From Clostridium sp. Marseille-P3244 (GTDB lineage Bacteria; Bacillota; Clostridia; Lachnospirales; Lachnospiraceae), in contig NZ_LT635549.1 of NCBI RefSeq assembly GCF_900120155.1, positions 1,644,688 through 1,708,687 on the forward strand: a stretch of DNA of 64,000 nucleotides. The letters run 5' to 3'. Under the pieces are notes generated by a model. The model worked only from the letters and a program-made list of their open reading frames with translations. It did no database searches and had not been told where the DNA came from. Positions 17,111 through 23,676 of this stretch are shown here, piece by piece (the first letter of the stretch is position 1; every line of letters starts with the position of its first letter). The position numbers were made by a program, and so were the translations under genes.

Positions 17111-17443
17111 CTATTTATCTTGCAAATTTTCATCGCCCCATGACTTCATAAAATTTAATACGGAAATAAAACTTTCTCCTAATTCTGTGAGAGTATATTC
17201 CACACGGGGAGGGACTTCATGATAGTCATGTCTTATTAAAAATCCATCAGCCTCTAATTCGCGGAGCTGCTTAGTTAATGAGGACTCTGTAATTTCACCA
17301 ATGTGTCGTCGTAGTTCCCCAAATCTATGAATATCCCGAATAGCAATGTAATATAGAATTTCGATTTTCCACTTTCCGCCTAATATTTTTTGGAGCGTGG
17401 ACATCGTTTTGCATCTTTCAATCGCAAGTTCCGTTTTTCTCAT
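17111..17443 (-). CDS. HxlR-family transcriptional regulator
   Basis: A 110-residue winged-helix regulator. The diagnostic HxlR features are KILGGKWKIEILYYI (residues 18-32), RFGELRRHIGEITESSLTKQ (about 40-60), RELEADGFLIRHDYHEVPPR and VEYTLTELGESF. AAAGGAG lies upstream of the ATG. It is transcribed away from the radical SAM pair across a 127-bp gap with a perfect palindrome. HxlR proteins often sense electrophiles or redox stress through cysteine. The only Cys here is near residue 11 (RCKTM), which could do so. Confidence 0.9.
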   Translation of the reverse strand: MRKTELAIERCKTMSTLQKILGGKWKIEILYYIAIRDIHRFGELRRHIGEITESSLTKQLRELEADGFLIRHDYHEVPPRVEYTLTELGESFISVLNFMKSWGDENLQDK

Positions 17444-17507
17444 CTCTGCGCTACTCCTTTCTTATACAATTATATATCTTGTTCAATCGTAAAGCAAGGT
17501 ACTACAA

Positions 17508-17548
17508 AAAAGTACAGTACTTTTCAAATTGGCGTACAATGATATAAT
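17508..17548 (+). promoter_or_regulatory. Palindromic operator and -10 box for the radical SAM genes
   Basis: AAAAGTACAGTACTTTT (17508-17524) is a perfect 8+1+8 palindrome. It sits where the -35 region would be for the -10 box TATAAT (17543-17548). A GTAC-N-GTAC palindrome next to the divergent HxlR gene is the expected operator. Binding is inferred. Confidence 0.65.
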
Positions 17549-17570
17549 GAGCGTAAAGGAGGAAAACAAT

Positions 17571-18470
17571 ATGCACTATACAGGAACAATTTGGAGGCCA
17601 CCCTATGAGGCTTCTTCTTTATTACTGGAAGTTACCGCTGGATGTACACACCATAAATGCAAATTCTGTACGCTTTATAATGATTTGCCTTTCAAGTTCA
17701 GAATGTCCCCGATGGAGGATATTGAAGCTGATTTACAGGAAGCAGCAAGCGCGATTAAGCGATGGAAAGGGTTTGGATTTGACCGTACCTTTCTCACGGG
17801 GGCCAATCCCTTTGTTTTGAAGTTTGAGCGGCTAATGGAAATTGCCGATTTGGTTCACAAATATATTCCAAGCTGTAAAACAATCGGAAGTTTTGCCCGT
17901 ATTACCGACGTTACATTAAAAACAGACGATGAACTGGCCTCACTTCATAAAGCGGGTTATGATGGCCTGACGATTGGAATTGAAACTGGAGACGATGTAG
18001 CTTTGCGCTTTATGAACAAAGGGTATCTTGCTGCCGATATTGTAACACAATGCAAACGTCTTGACCGTGCCGGTATTCATTATAGCTTTTTCTATCTTAC
18101 AAGTATATCAGGTGCGGGGCGAGGCGAAATTGGTGCTAAAGCAACGGCGGAAGTATGCAACCAGCTTCACCCTACCGAAGTTGGCGCAAATATGCTTACA
18201 ATTTATCCTGACTCGGAACTTTATCAGGAAATCCAAAAAGGAAATTGGACAGAAGAAAGCGAGTTAGAAAAGTATAAAGAAGTAAGAACCTTGATTGAAC
18301 ATTTGACAATTCCTACGATGTTTGGCGCTTTGGGGGCATCCAATGCTTTCCAGCTTATGGGTGAGTTGCCTCGTGACAAACAAAAGCTGCTGGATACTTT
18401 GGATAAAATCATTGCAAATGTTAGTGAAGAAGAACTGCGCCATTACCGCAAAAACTTAAAACATTTATGA
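17571..18470 (+). CDS. Radical SAM protein 1
   Basis: A 299-residue radical SAM enzyme. ATG 17571 has AAAGGAGG nine bases upstream. The cluster motif is GCTHHKCKFCTLY (about residues 23-35), with spacing CX4CX2C rather than the textbook CX3CX2C. A GxIxGxE-like SAM-binding strand follows (LTIGIETGDD, about 139-148), then YPDSELYQEIQKG near the C-terminus. There is no B12 domain, SPASM domain or auxiliary cluster. The substrate is unknown. The next gene is a paralogue in the same operon. The element context suggests horizontally acquired cargo. Confidence 0.88.
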   Translation: MHYTGTIWRPPYEASSLLLEVTAGCTHHKCKFCTLYNDLPFKFRMSPMEDIEADLQEAASAIKRWKGFGFDRTFLTGANPFVLKFERLMEIADLVHKYIPSCKTIGSFARITDVTLKTDDELASLHKAGYDGLTIGIETGDDVALRFMNKGYLAADIVTQCKRLDRAGIHYSFFYLTSISGAGRGEIGAKATAEVCNQLHPTEVGANMLTIYPDSELYQEIQKGNWTEESELEKYKEVRTLIEHLTIPTMFGALGASNAFQLMGELPRDKQKLLDTLDKIIANVSEEELRHYRKNLKHL

Positions 18471-18483
18471 TAGGAGGATCGCT

Positions 18484-19365
18484 TTGCATTTTACAGGAAG
18501 AACATGGCGTCCACCTTATGAAGCTCACTCTGTTATCATACAGGCAACATCTGGCTGTACTTATCGGAAGTGTCGATTTTGCAATCTTTATAACCATGAG
18601 TGCTTTCGGATGTCTCCAATGGAGGAGTTTGAGGAGGATTTAGCCGAAATTAAAACATATCAGCCTAACGCCAGAAGAATTTTTTGGACAGGTGCAAACC
18701 CATTTGCTATGAGTTACGAAAATTTAAGGCTTAGAGCATGGACGGTTAGGGACTACTTGATTAAGTGCCAGACGATGGCCATGTTTTCGAGTATTCGGGA
18801 TATAAAAAATAAAGAGGTCTGGCAGCTTAGGAAACTTCGTGCTGCGGGGATCAACGGTTTAAGTATTGGGACTGAAAGTGGCGATGATCAAACCCTGTTA
18901 CTTGCCAATAAAGGATATAATTCTGATGATATTGTTGAACAGTGCCGGAAATTGGACGAGGCAGGCATTGAGTATTACTTTGTTTATATGACCGGTCTTG
19001 CAGGTAAAGGAAACGGGTATCGTAACGCTGTCAATAGTGCAAGGCTGTTTAGTCAGCTCAATCCCTATTTTATATCCGTGGACTCCTTGACACTATTCCC
19101 TGATACCGAGCTTTATGAAATGGCAAAGAGAGGCGAATTTGTACCCGCTGGGGAAAAAGAAAGAATTGAAGAATTGCAGGTATTCATCCAAAATCTTCAA
19201 ATCAGAACACATCTACTTGCGAATACATCATCCAATTTTTATCCTGTAACAGCATTTCTGCCAAAGGAGCGTGAAAAAGTAATTAGTGAATTACAACATA
19301 TCCTTGACACGGTAGACGAAGCAGAAATGCTTGAGTATAGAAACAACCTGAAATCTTTGGGATAA
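18484..19365 (+). CDS. Radical SAM protein 2 (paralogue, TTG start)
   Basis: A 293-residue paralogue of the preceding gene, starting at TTG with AGGAGG seven bases upstream. The opening HFTGRTWRPPYEAHS mirrors HYTGTIWRPPYEASS. The cluster motif is GCTYRKCRFCNLY, again CX4CX2C, and the SAM strand is LSIGTESGDD. It ends LEYRNNLKSLG, matching RHYRKNLKHL of its partner. The two could act as a heterodimer or on successive substrates. No precursor peptide gene is obvious nearby. Confidence 0.88.
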   Translation: MHFTGRTWRPPYEAHSVIIQATSGCTYRKCRFCNLYNHECFRMSPMEEFEEDLAEIKTYQPNARRIFWTGANPFAMSYENLRLRAWTVRDYLIKCQTMAMFSSIRDIKNKEVWQLRKLRAAGINGLSIGTESGDDQTLLLANKGYNSDDIVEQCRKLDEAGIEYYFVYMTGLAGKGNGYRNAVNSARLFSQLNPYFISVDSLTLFPDTELYEMAKRGEFVPAGEKERIEELQVFIQNLQIRTHLLANTSSNFYPVTAFLPKEREKVISELQHILDTVDEAEMLEYRNNLKSLG

Positions 19366-19395
19366 GCAAAATCTTCATAAACAATAACCTGCCGG

Positions 19396-19492
19396 ACGAC
19401 GGCAAAAGAAAAAAGCCGTCGTTCAGCAGTCATTTTTCCATGCCTGATTAAATTATGGCGGCTTTGAACAAATCAAGGCCGCCGTTCTTTTT
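19396..19492 (+). terminator. Two hairpins ending the radical SAM operon
   Basis: ACGACGGC (19396-19403) pairs with GCCGTCGT (19415-19422). Further on, GGCGGC (19457-19462) pairs with GCCGCC (19478-19483), followed by GTTCTTTTT. The second is a standard intrinsic terminator. Confidence 0.7.
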
Positions 19493-19552
19493 GCCCTCAT
19501 ACCGACGACGCCCTGACGCTGGCGGGATCGGCGGCCCACGGAGGGAGCCGCC

Positions 19553-19660
19553 ATGAAGCAAAGAGCGTTTCGACAGAATACGACAGGCTATGTACTGTCA
19601 AAAAAAGCCCGTTCCCGGCAACGGGGACAAGCGGCCATGAGTATGAACTATACTATGTAA
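19553..19660 (+). CDS. Possible 35-residue basic peptide of mobile-element origin
   Basis: GAGGGAG precedes an ATG and a 35-codon frame (MKQRAFRQNTTGYVLSKKAR, then SRQRGQAAMSMNYTM). The product is very basic. The surroundings are GC-rich element debris. Only the ribosome binding site and position support it. Confidence 0.35.
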   Translation: MKQRAFRQNTTGYVLSKKARSRQRGQAAMSMNYTM

Positions 19661-19682
19661 AACATATTCATATTGCTTTCAC

Positions 19683-19827
19683 TTTCGCCCGGTGGGTCTG
19701 CGACCTGCCGGGCGAAATTTGTTGTTTTCTGCGGTTTTTCGGTGCGGGCCGGGGCCGTTGTACTGCCACCGATGAAAGGAGCGGTGGAAACAGCTTAATC
19801 TTCTCATTCTCCCGCAGATCGGGGGTG
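19683..19827 (+). promoter_or_regulatory. Structured leader before the sigma-factor fragment
   Basis: Three hairpins follow each other. TTTCGCCCGG/CCGGGCGAAA (19683-19717) is a perfect 10-bp stem followed by T-rich sequence. CCACCG/CGGTGG encloses an AAAGGAG. CTTCTCA/TGAGAAG overlaps the start region of the fragment at 19833. The first hairpin looks like an attenuator or terminator. This is probably the native leader of the Tn916-like sigma gene. Confidence 0.5.
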
Positions 19828-19832
19828 AGAAG

Positions 19833-20051
19833 ATGAACGAATACACCCCTGACTATGTGGAACGCTGCCAACTCGACCATTACTGCAAGCTGGTTCTATA
19901 CCATGAAGCCATTGACTACCTGCGGGAAATGCAGCGATACCGTAACCGGCAAACATCCTTAGAGGATATTTCCCCGGCCCAATGGGACAAGCTCTCCACG
20001 CTGGACGAGTACCCCAGCGACAGCTTTGTGTTCTCGGCCTTTAGTTGTTAA
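19833..20051 (+). pseudogene. N-terminal fragment of a Tn916-type sigma-factor-like protein
   Basis: The frame MNEYTPDYVERCQLDHYCKL through REMQRYRNRQTSLEDISPAQ to SFVFSAFSC is the N-terminal ~70 residues of an Orf7-like protein. It stops where unrelated AT-rich DNA begins. It overlaps the 16142 fragment by about 25 codons (EDISPAQWDKL...FSAF), with base differences. The two pieces therefore come from two gene copies, not one gene split by insertion. Confidence 0.75.
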
Positions 20052-20085
20052 TATTATATAAATGTTTTTTGGGAGGTAATGGTAA

Positions 20086-20250
20086 ATGATAAATGGAAAT
20101 TGGATTCGTTGCCCTGTCTGTGGAAATAAAACTAGATTGCAGATTCGGCAAGATACAGAACTGAAAAATTTTCCTCTTTATTGCCCAAAGTGCAAACAGG
20201 TAACCTTAATTAAAGTAAAAAATTTACAAGTAAAAAGAGCGTTCGGATAA
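20086..20250 (+). CDS. Cysteine-rich KTR-domain protein of conjugative elements
   Basis: A 54-residue protein with GGGAGG before the ATG. Two CxxC pairs (IRCPVCGNKTRLQIRQDTE, then LYCPKCKQ) flank the KTR motif, the signature of the Cys_rich_KTR family. It probably binds one zinc ion. Members are common in Tn916-like elements, often near tetracycline-resistance genes. No such gene is present here. Its function is not established. Confidence 0.8.
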   Translation: MINGNWIRCPVCGNKTRLQIRQDTELKNFPLYCPKCKQVTLIKVKNLQVKRAFG

Positions 20251-20261
20251 GGAGGCATTAC

Positions 20262-20576
20262 ATGGGCTGGGACATTGATGTACGCGAAAAAGTGTATCAG
20301 CGCCTTGCCAATGAGATTTTCTTTCGTATTTTGCATGGCGAGTATGCGTTGGGAGCCAAGCTGCCCTCATACATAGACCTTGCAAAAGAGGCCGGGAGCA
20401 GCCCGGAAACTGTCAGAAAGTCATTCCGTGAACTACAACAGCATGGCGTGATTGAAAAAACACGGCGAGGATATTTTGTGGCTTCGGATAATGCTGCGAT
20501 AGCGGCGTTTCGGGAACGATACCTTGCTTCCGTTGAAGAAGAATATCACAACGCAATAGCAAAAGTAGAAATCTGA
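20262..20576 (+). CDS. GntR-family (YtrA-like) regulator
   Basis: A 104-residue protein. The winged helix of the GntR family covers residues 5-75 (VYQRLANEIFFRILHGEYAL, GAKLPSYIDLAKEAGSSPET, LQQHGVIEKTRRGYFV), followed by a short helical dimerisation tail. Short regulators of this YtrA type normally precede an ABC transporter operon that they repress. Here the expected ATPase and permease are missing and the fourth wHTH repeat follows, so the operon was probably lost by recombination. Confidence 0.85.
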   Translation: MGWDIDVREKVYQRLANEIFFRILHGEYALGAKLPSYIDLAKEAGSSPETVRKSFRELQQHGVIEKTRRGYFVASDNAAIAAFRERYLASVEEEYHNAIAKVEI

Positions 20577-20754
20577 AAATCACATAAGAAACGATCTGCC
20601 CCACCCAATGGGTAAAAACCGTTGCAGGGCAGGTTATTTTCGCGCTTTCAATATACGTATCCCTACGATGGTTTTGAGTAATCAAGATCGCCGTTTCTTT
20701 GTGGATGTTACAAATAAAAGATGTCTTATTGAGATTATAACGGTAGTTTGGTAA

Positions 20755-21225
20755 TTGCATACTAGAAAAATTGAGAGCAAAAATGGAAAGAAGGGAAACG
20801 ATATAGGACGTTTATTAGTTGCAGAGTTTAAAGAAAATGAAACCCGTCTTTTTAATGAAATTATGGAAGTGTTTCGCAAATATCCAGATTTTCAAAAATA
20901 TGAGGTAAACTACGCCCCGACAATATCTTTTCCAAATCTTAAAATACTTCCGGATCAAAGAAAGGTATATTGCGGGAAACGGGAAGTATCTTTAACTACA
21001 AAAGAATTTAACCTATTATATTATTTTGCTGCCAACGAAGGGAGGGTTCTTACATACGAACAGATTTATCAAAAGATATGGGGAAATTATGTACAGGATA
21101 TAGAGAACAACACGATTGGCTCCCATGTATGCAAATTAAGAGAAAAACTATACAAAGCCTGCCCGGATCGGAAATTTGAGATCCGGTGTGTGCGTGAAAT
21201 AGGATACTGCTTCGAGGCTAAGTAG
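20755..21225 (+). CDS. Stand-alone winged-helix protein (copy 4 of 4)
   Basis: The frame is open from a TTG at 20755 (156 residues). The homologous start of copy 1 corresponds to the ATA at 20803, and the first in-frame ATG is 20863. The N-terminal piece GRLLVAEFKENETRLFNE and the whole winged helix are intact (TKEFNLLYYF, LTYEQIYQKIWG, SHVCKLREKL, VREIGYCFEAK). No ribosome binding site precedes the TTG. The true start is undecided. Confidence 0.55.
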   Translation: MHTRKIESKNGKKGNDIGRLLVAEFKENETRLFNEIMEVFRKYPDFQKYEVNYAPTISFPNLKILPDQRKVYCGKREVSLTTKEFNLLYYFAANEGRVLTYEQIYQKIWGNYVQDIENNTIGSHVCKLREKLYKACPDRKFEIRCVREIGYCFEAK

Positions 21226-21229
21226 GATG

Positions 21230-21266
21230 AAAAACAGTCTGATCTTGTCGGTTAGGCTGTTTTTTT
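21230..21266 (+). terminator. Intrinsic terminator after wHTH copy 4
   Basis: AAAAACAGTCT (21230-21240) pairs, with one G-U, with AGGCTGTTTTT from 21254; a run of seven T follows the stem. Confidence 0.85.
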
Positions 21267-21371
21267 GTTGTCATAATTTGCGATTCTTTTAACAGAAATG
21301 TAGGCATATCATAGTTAAACCATCGTTTTTCTACAGTATACTTCTCCTATTGTCAAAATAAGAGGAGAATA

Positions 21372-21425
21372 ATGTATCGATATGTCGTATTCCTTCCTCT
21401 TTTGGAAAGGGGAAGTACTGCATAA
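21372..21425 (+). CDS. Possible 17-residue leader peptide
   Basis: AGAGGAG precedes ATG and a 17-codon frame, MYRYVVFLPLLERGSTA. The Shine-Dalgarno AGGAGAA (21363-21369) is complementary to TTCTCCT (21342-21348), so its translation could be gated by a hairpin. Two terminators follow before the sigma-like gene. Leader peptides of this form control antibiotic-inducible genes, but no resistance gene follows. Judged only from layout. Confidence 0.35.
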   Translation: MYRYVVFLPLLERGSTA

Positions 21426-21477
21426 GAGTAGGGCAGAATACATACCGATCAAAAAATAAATTATTTTCTTGTCAGTT

Positions 21478-21512
21478 CGTCGTAATTCCTATAAGAGTTG
21501 CGGCGTTTTTTT
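21478..21512 (+). terminator. Intrinsic terminator or attenuator in the sigma-gene leader
   Basis: CGTCGTAA (21478-21485) pairs with TTGCGGCG (21498-21505), allowing G-U pairs, followed by seven T. Confidence 0.7.
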
Positions 21513-21574
21513 ATTCGACAAAGTTCTGCTTAATCTCACCATTTTTTACAAATGATTACATAAATCTGCGAGAG

Positions 21575-21608
21575 GGTGTATCTGGAAGAAAACAGGTACG
21601 CCTTTTTT
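21575..21608 (+). terminator. Second intrinsic terminator or attenuator in the sigma-gene leader
   Basis: GGTGTATCT (21575-21583) pairs with AGGTACGCC (21594-21602), followed by six T. It lies 95 bases upstream of the sigma-like gene. Confidence 0.7.
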
Positions 21609-21661
21609 GTAATGATTTAAAGAGTCTTTTCCTTTCTTACAGGGAGCGGGGGCCACCGCTT

Positions 21662-21695
21662 CGATCTGAACTTTCAAAAAATTTCAGATCGGAGG
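21662..21695 (+). promoter_or_regulatory. Hairpin abutting the Shine-Dalgarno of the sigma-like gene
   Basis: CGATCTGAA (21662-21670) is complementary to TTCAGATCG (21683-21691). The last base of the stem is the first G of GGAGG (21691-21695), so folding could limit ribosome access. Confidence 0.55.
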
Positions 21696-21703
21696 AAAAG
21701 AAA

Positions 21704-22174
21704 ATGAAGGGAAACCACCCCAAAAGAAGAAAGGACAAATATAATCCTTATAGTATATTTGAGTCAGATGGAAAATATTACATAGAGTTTGCAGATGGAC
21801 AAAGAAAAGAGCATTGCATGGAAATCAGCAGAGAATTATATGAGGCGTTTGACAGTTTTGAACTGGATGATCTGAGACATCTCAATATCGTTGACCGGCA
21901 TATCGAACAGTCAGAGATCTATGATATCACTTTACACAGGCGCTCCGGACAGACGGGAGAATCTGCAGAGAATGAGGCAATCCGGAAGATTGCGTTGGAA
22001 GAACTTTATACTGCCATATCCATGCTGCCTGCAATTCAGAAACGCCGGTTAGTCCTTTACTACTTTGTCGGACTGACCTATGAGCAGATCGCAGAGATGG
22101 AAAGTTGTTCTTTCCAGGCCATAGCAAAGTCTGTGACAGCAGCAGAGAAAAAACTGAAAAAACTTTTAGAATAG
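21704..22174 (+). CDS. Sigma-70-family-like factor of a mobile element
   Basis: A 156-residue protein. The N-terminal half is poorly conserved (YYIEFADGQRKEHCMEISRE). The C-terminal half is a sigma region-4 HTH (ALEELYTAISMLPAIQKRRL, then GLTYEQIAEMESCSFQAIAK and VTAAEKKLKKLL). It has no region 2, so it is more likely an accessory transcription factor than a full sigma factor. Genes like this lie near the integrase end of Lachnospiraceae mobile elements. A terminator follows the stop. Confidence 0.85.
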   Translation: MKGNHPKRRKDKYNPYSIFESDGKYYIEFADGQRKEHCMEISRELYEAFDSFELDDLRHLNIVDRHIEQSEIYDITLHRRSGQTGESAENEAIRKIALEELYTAISMLPAIQKRRLVLYYFVGLTYEQIAEMESCSFQAIAKSVTAAEKKLKKLLE

Positions 22175-22203
22175 CGGGTAGAAAAATCGCTTGAGACTGA
22201 GGA

Positions 22204-22238
22204 AACAGGTGGAAGAGCTAATCTTTCGCCTGTTTTTT
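22204..22238. terminator. Intrinsic terminator after the sigma-like gene
   Basis: AACAGGTG (22204-22211) pairs with CGCCTGTT (22227-22234), followed by further T. It also overlaps the end of the opposite-strand ORF. Confidence 0.75.
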
Positions 22239-22487
22239 CGTAAGGGAAGAGCGGGCAAGGACCTTGAAAAGTTCATACCCATTCATCAAGTACGTTCCTG
22301 TTGCTATCGTGATGAGCGTAAGCCACGTTAGCGGGTACGCCATGATCCGGACGGATAAAGGCAGCGAAATCCCACCTAATATAGAAGAATCGGTTTGCGG
22401 CTGTTTTATCTGTCCGGGGAGCGGGAAATACCCGGCTATAATTGTCAGATTGCTACTGATAAGGCGATAACAGGCAACAGGTATCAT
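22218..22487 (-). CDS. Possible small membrane protein on the opposite strand
   Basis: An 89-residue frame with AGGAG five bases before the ATG, convergent with the sigma-like gene. It contains a hydrophobic stretch (YPLTWLTLITIATGTYLMNG) and a basic tail (ARSSLTKKQAKD), consistent with one or two membrane helices. No family is recognised. An overlapping frame on the + strand has no ribosome binding site. Support is the RBS and the hydrophobic profile only. Confidence 0.4.
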   Translation of the reverse strand: MIPVACYRLISSNLTIIAGYFPLPGQIKQPQTDSSILGGISLPLSVRIMAYPLTWLTLITIATGTYLMNGYELFKVLARSSLTKKQAKD

Positions 22488-22810
22488 GATACTCCTGTCC
22501 GGTCATAAAGTCGAGCGTTAAGAGCGTCGCAACAAGTGAGGGCAGCTTTGGGAGAACCTCAGAGGGGTACAGGCCCGTGGAGCTGATCAGCAGTCAGCCG
22601 CTTGATGATTTCCCTGCATGAAATATATGCGATAACAGCCGGGGCGTCGAGGACAAATAGGCTGAAACAGGCATTTATGGTAGCCGGATACAGAGAAATG
22701 CTTTGCGTCCGGCTGATACATATCCGTTCTAAGTGATTGTTTCCAATGAGCGGGAGAACGCCTTACGGACAGAGAAAGTTTTAAGGCGTATAGCGGAAGG
22801 AGATGCGATT
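22488..22810. other. Unexplained 320-bp stretch before the MazF-type gene
   Basis: No convincing gene is seen. A 40-codon open stretch on the + strand lacks a start. The perfect inverted repeat AGCCGGA/TCCGGCT (22682-22688 and 22708-22714) and the palindrome GTATCATGATAC at 22481 are the visible structures. It could be an origin-type, regulatory or RNA-coding segment of the element. Confidence 0.35.
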
Positions 22811-23329
22811 GTGGAAGAACAAGTAATGAAGCGTGGAGAGATCTATCACGCAGATCTGAATCCTGTTTTCGGGAGTGAGCAGGGCGGATACCGCCCCGTG
22901 CTGATCATCCAGAACAACCGGGGAAATCAGCACAGTCCAACGGTTATTGTTGCGGCCATTACGAGCCAGCCAAAGACAAAGCTGCCGACACATGTGCCGA
23001 TAAACGGAATCAGTGGTCTGGAGAAAGAGTCCTTTGTGCTGTTGGAGCAGATCAGGACAGTGGATAAAAGGCGGTTGGATGATTATGTTGGCAGATTAAA
23101 CCGGGATCAGATGAACAGAGTAGAGAAAGCGCTGCGCACAAGCATGGAAATCAAAAAACTGGACAAGCCGGTTCTGATGTGTTTATGCCCGGTGTGTGCA
23201 AAACCATTTTACAATTCAAAGGAACATTTTATCATCCGGGCAGATCAGAACCAAACAATAAAGGAAACGTGTATGTTTTGTAATGTGCGGCAGGGATACG
23301 ATTATTTAATAAGGAAGAAATATTATTGA
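22811..23329 (+). CDS. MazF/PemK-family toxin with a C-terminal four-cysteine domain
   Basis: A 172-residue protein. Residues 7-115 are a PemK/MazF endoribonuclease fold (MKRGEIYHADLNPVFGSEQG, RPVLIIQNN, VIVAAITSQ, VLLEQIRTVDKRRL, then VEKALRTSM). The C-terminal ~55 residues carry two CxxC pairs (CLCPVCAKPF and ETCMFCNVRQ), likely a zinc ribbon. GTG 22811 is chosen because AAGGAG lies at the right distance. MazF cleaves RNA at short motifs. No antitoxin gene is adjacent, so it may be an orphan or regulated otherwise. Confidence 0.85.
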   Translation: MEEQVMKRGEIYHADLNPVFGSEQGGYRPVLIIQNNRGNQHSPTVIVAAITSQPKTKLPTHVPINGISGLEKESFVLLEQIRTVDKRRLDDYVGRLNRDQMNRVEKALRTSMEIKKLDKPVLMCLCPVCAKPFYNSKEHFIIRADQNQTIKETCMFCNVRQGYDYLIRKKYY

Positions 23330-23457
23330 GAACAGGAAAAATCAGTTTGTCAAGTATGCGATTGAAGAAAATCGCACATTGGACGGTAAGAGGACTATGC
23401 GTTATTTTATAGGCGTACAGTCCTTTTATTGCCTGATCAGCGAAGGGAGGTGCAGTC

Positions 23458-23655
23458 ATGACAGATTCTACTGATATATCAAAGAAAGTATATGAGGCGG
23501 AGGACATCCAGAAACTGCTTGGACTGGGGAGATCAAAAACCTACGAATTTCTGGATGAGGTTTTTCAAAAGCAGGAACCGTTCCGTGTCATCAAGATTGG
23601 GAAATTATATAGAATTCCATGTGCCCTGTTTGACAGATGGCTATACGGGGAATAG
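23458..23655 (+). CDS. xis: Excisionase-family DNA-binding protein
   Basis: A 65-residue winged-helix protein of the MerR-like excisionase type (YEAEDIQKLLGLGRSKTYEF, then FRVIKIGKLYRIPCALFDRW). GGGAGG precedes the ATG. It lies directly ahead of the recombinase genes, the normal place for a directionality factor that bends attachment-site DNA and favours excision. Confidence 0.88.
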   Translation: MTDSTDISKKVYEAEDIQKLLGLGRSKTYEFLDEVFQKQEPFRVIKIGKLYRIPCALFDRWLYGE

Positions 23656-23676
23656 GAAAAGCAAGGTGTGAAATCA

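Larger units (their letters stand above)
20744..21266 (+). repeat. Dispersed ~0.5 kb repeat, copy 4
   Basis: The same unit as at 7221 and 11770, from TAGTTTGGTAATTGCAT to the AACAGTCTGAT...TTAGGCTGTT terminator. It follows an orphan GntR regulator rather than a transporter operon and marks the end of the accessory mosaic. Confidence 0.8.

Noticed and set aside
22264-22470. 68-codon plus-strand frame behind the sigma-like gene
   Set aside because: It has no ribosome binding site. The overlapping minus-strand frame has AGGAG at proper distance and was preferred.
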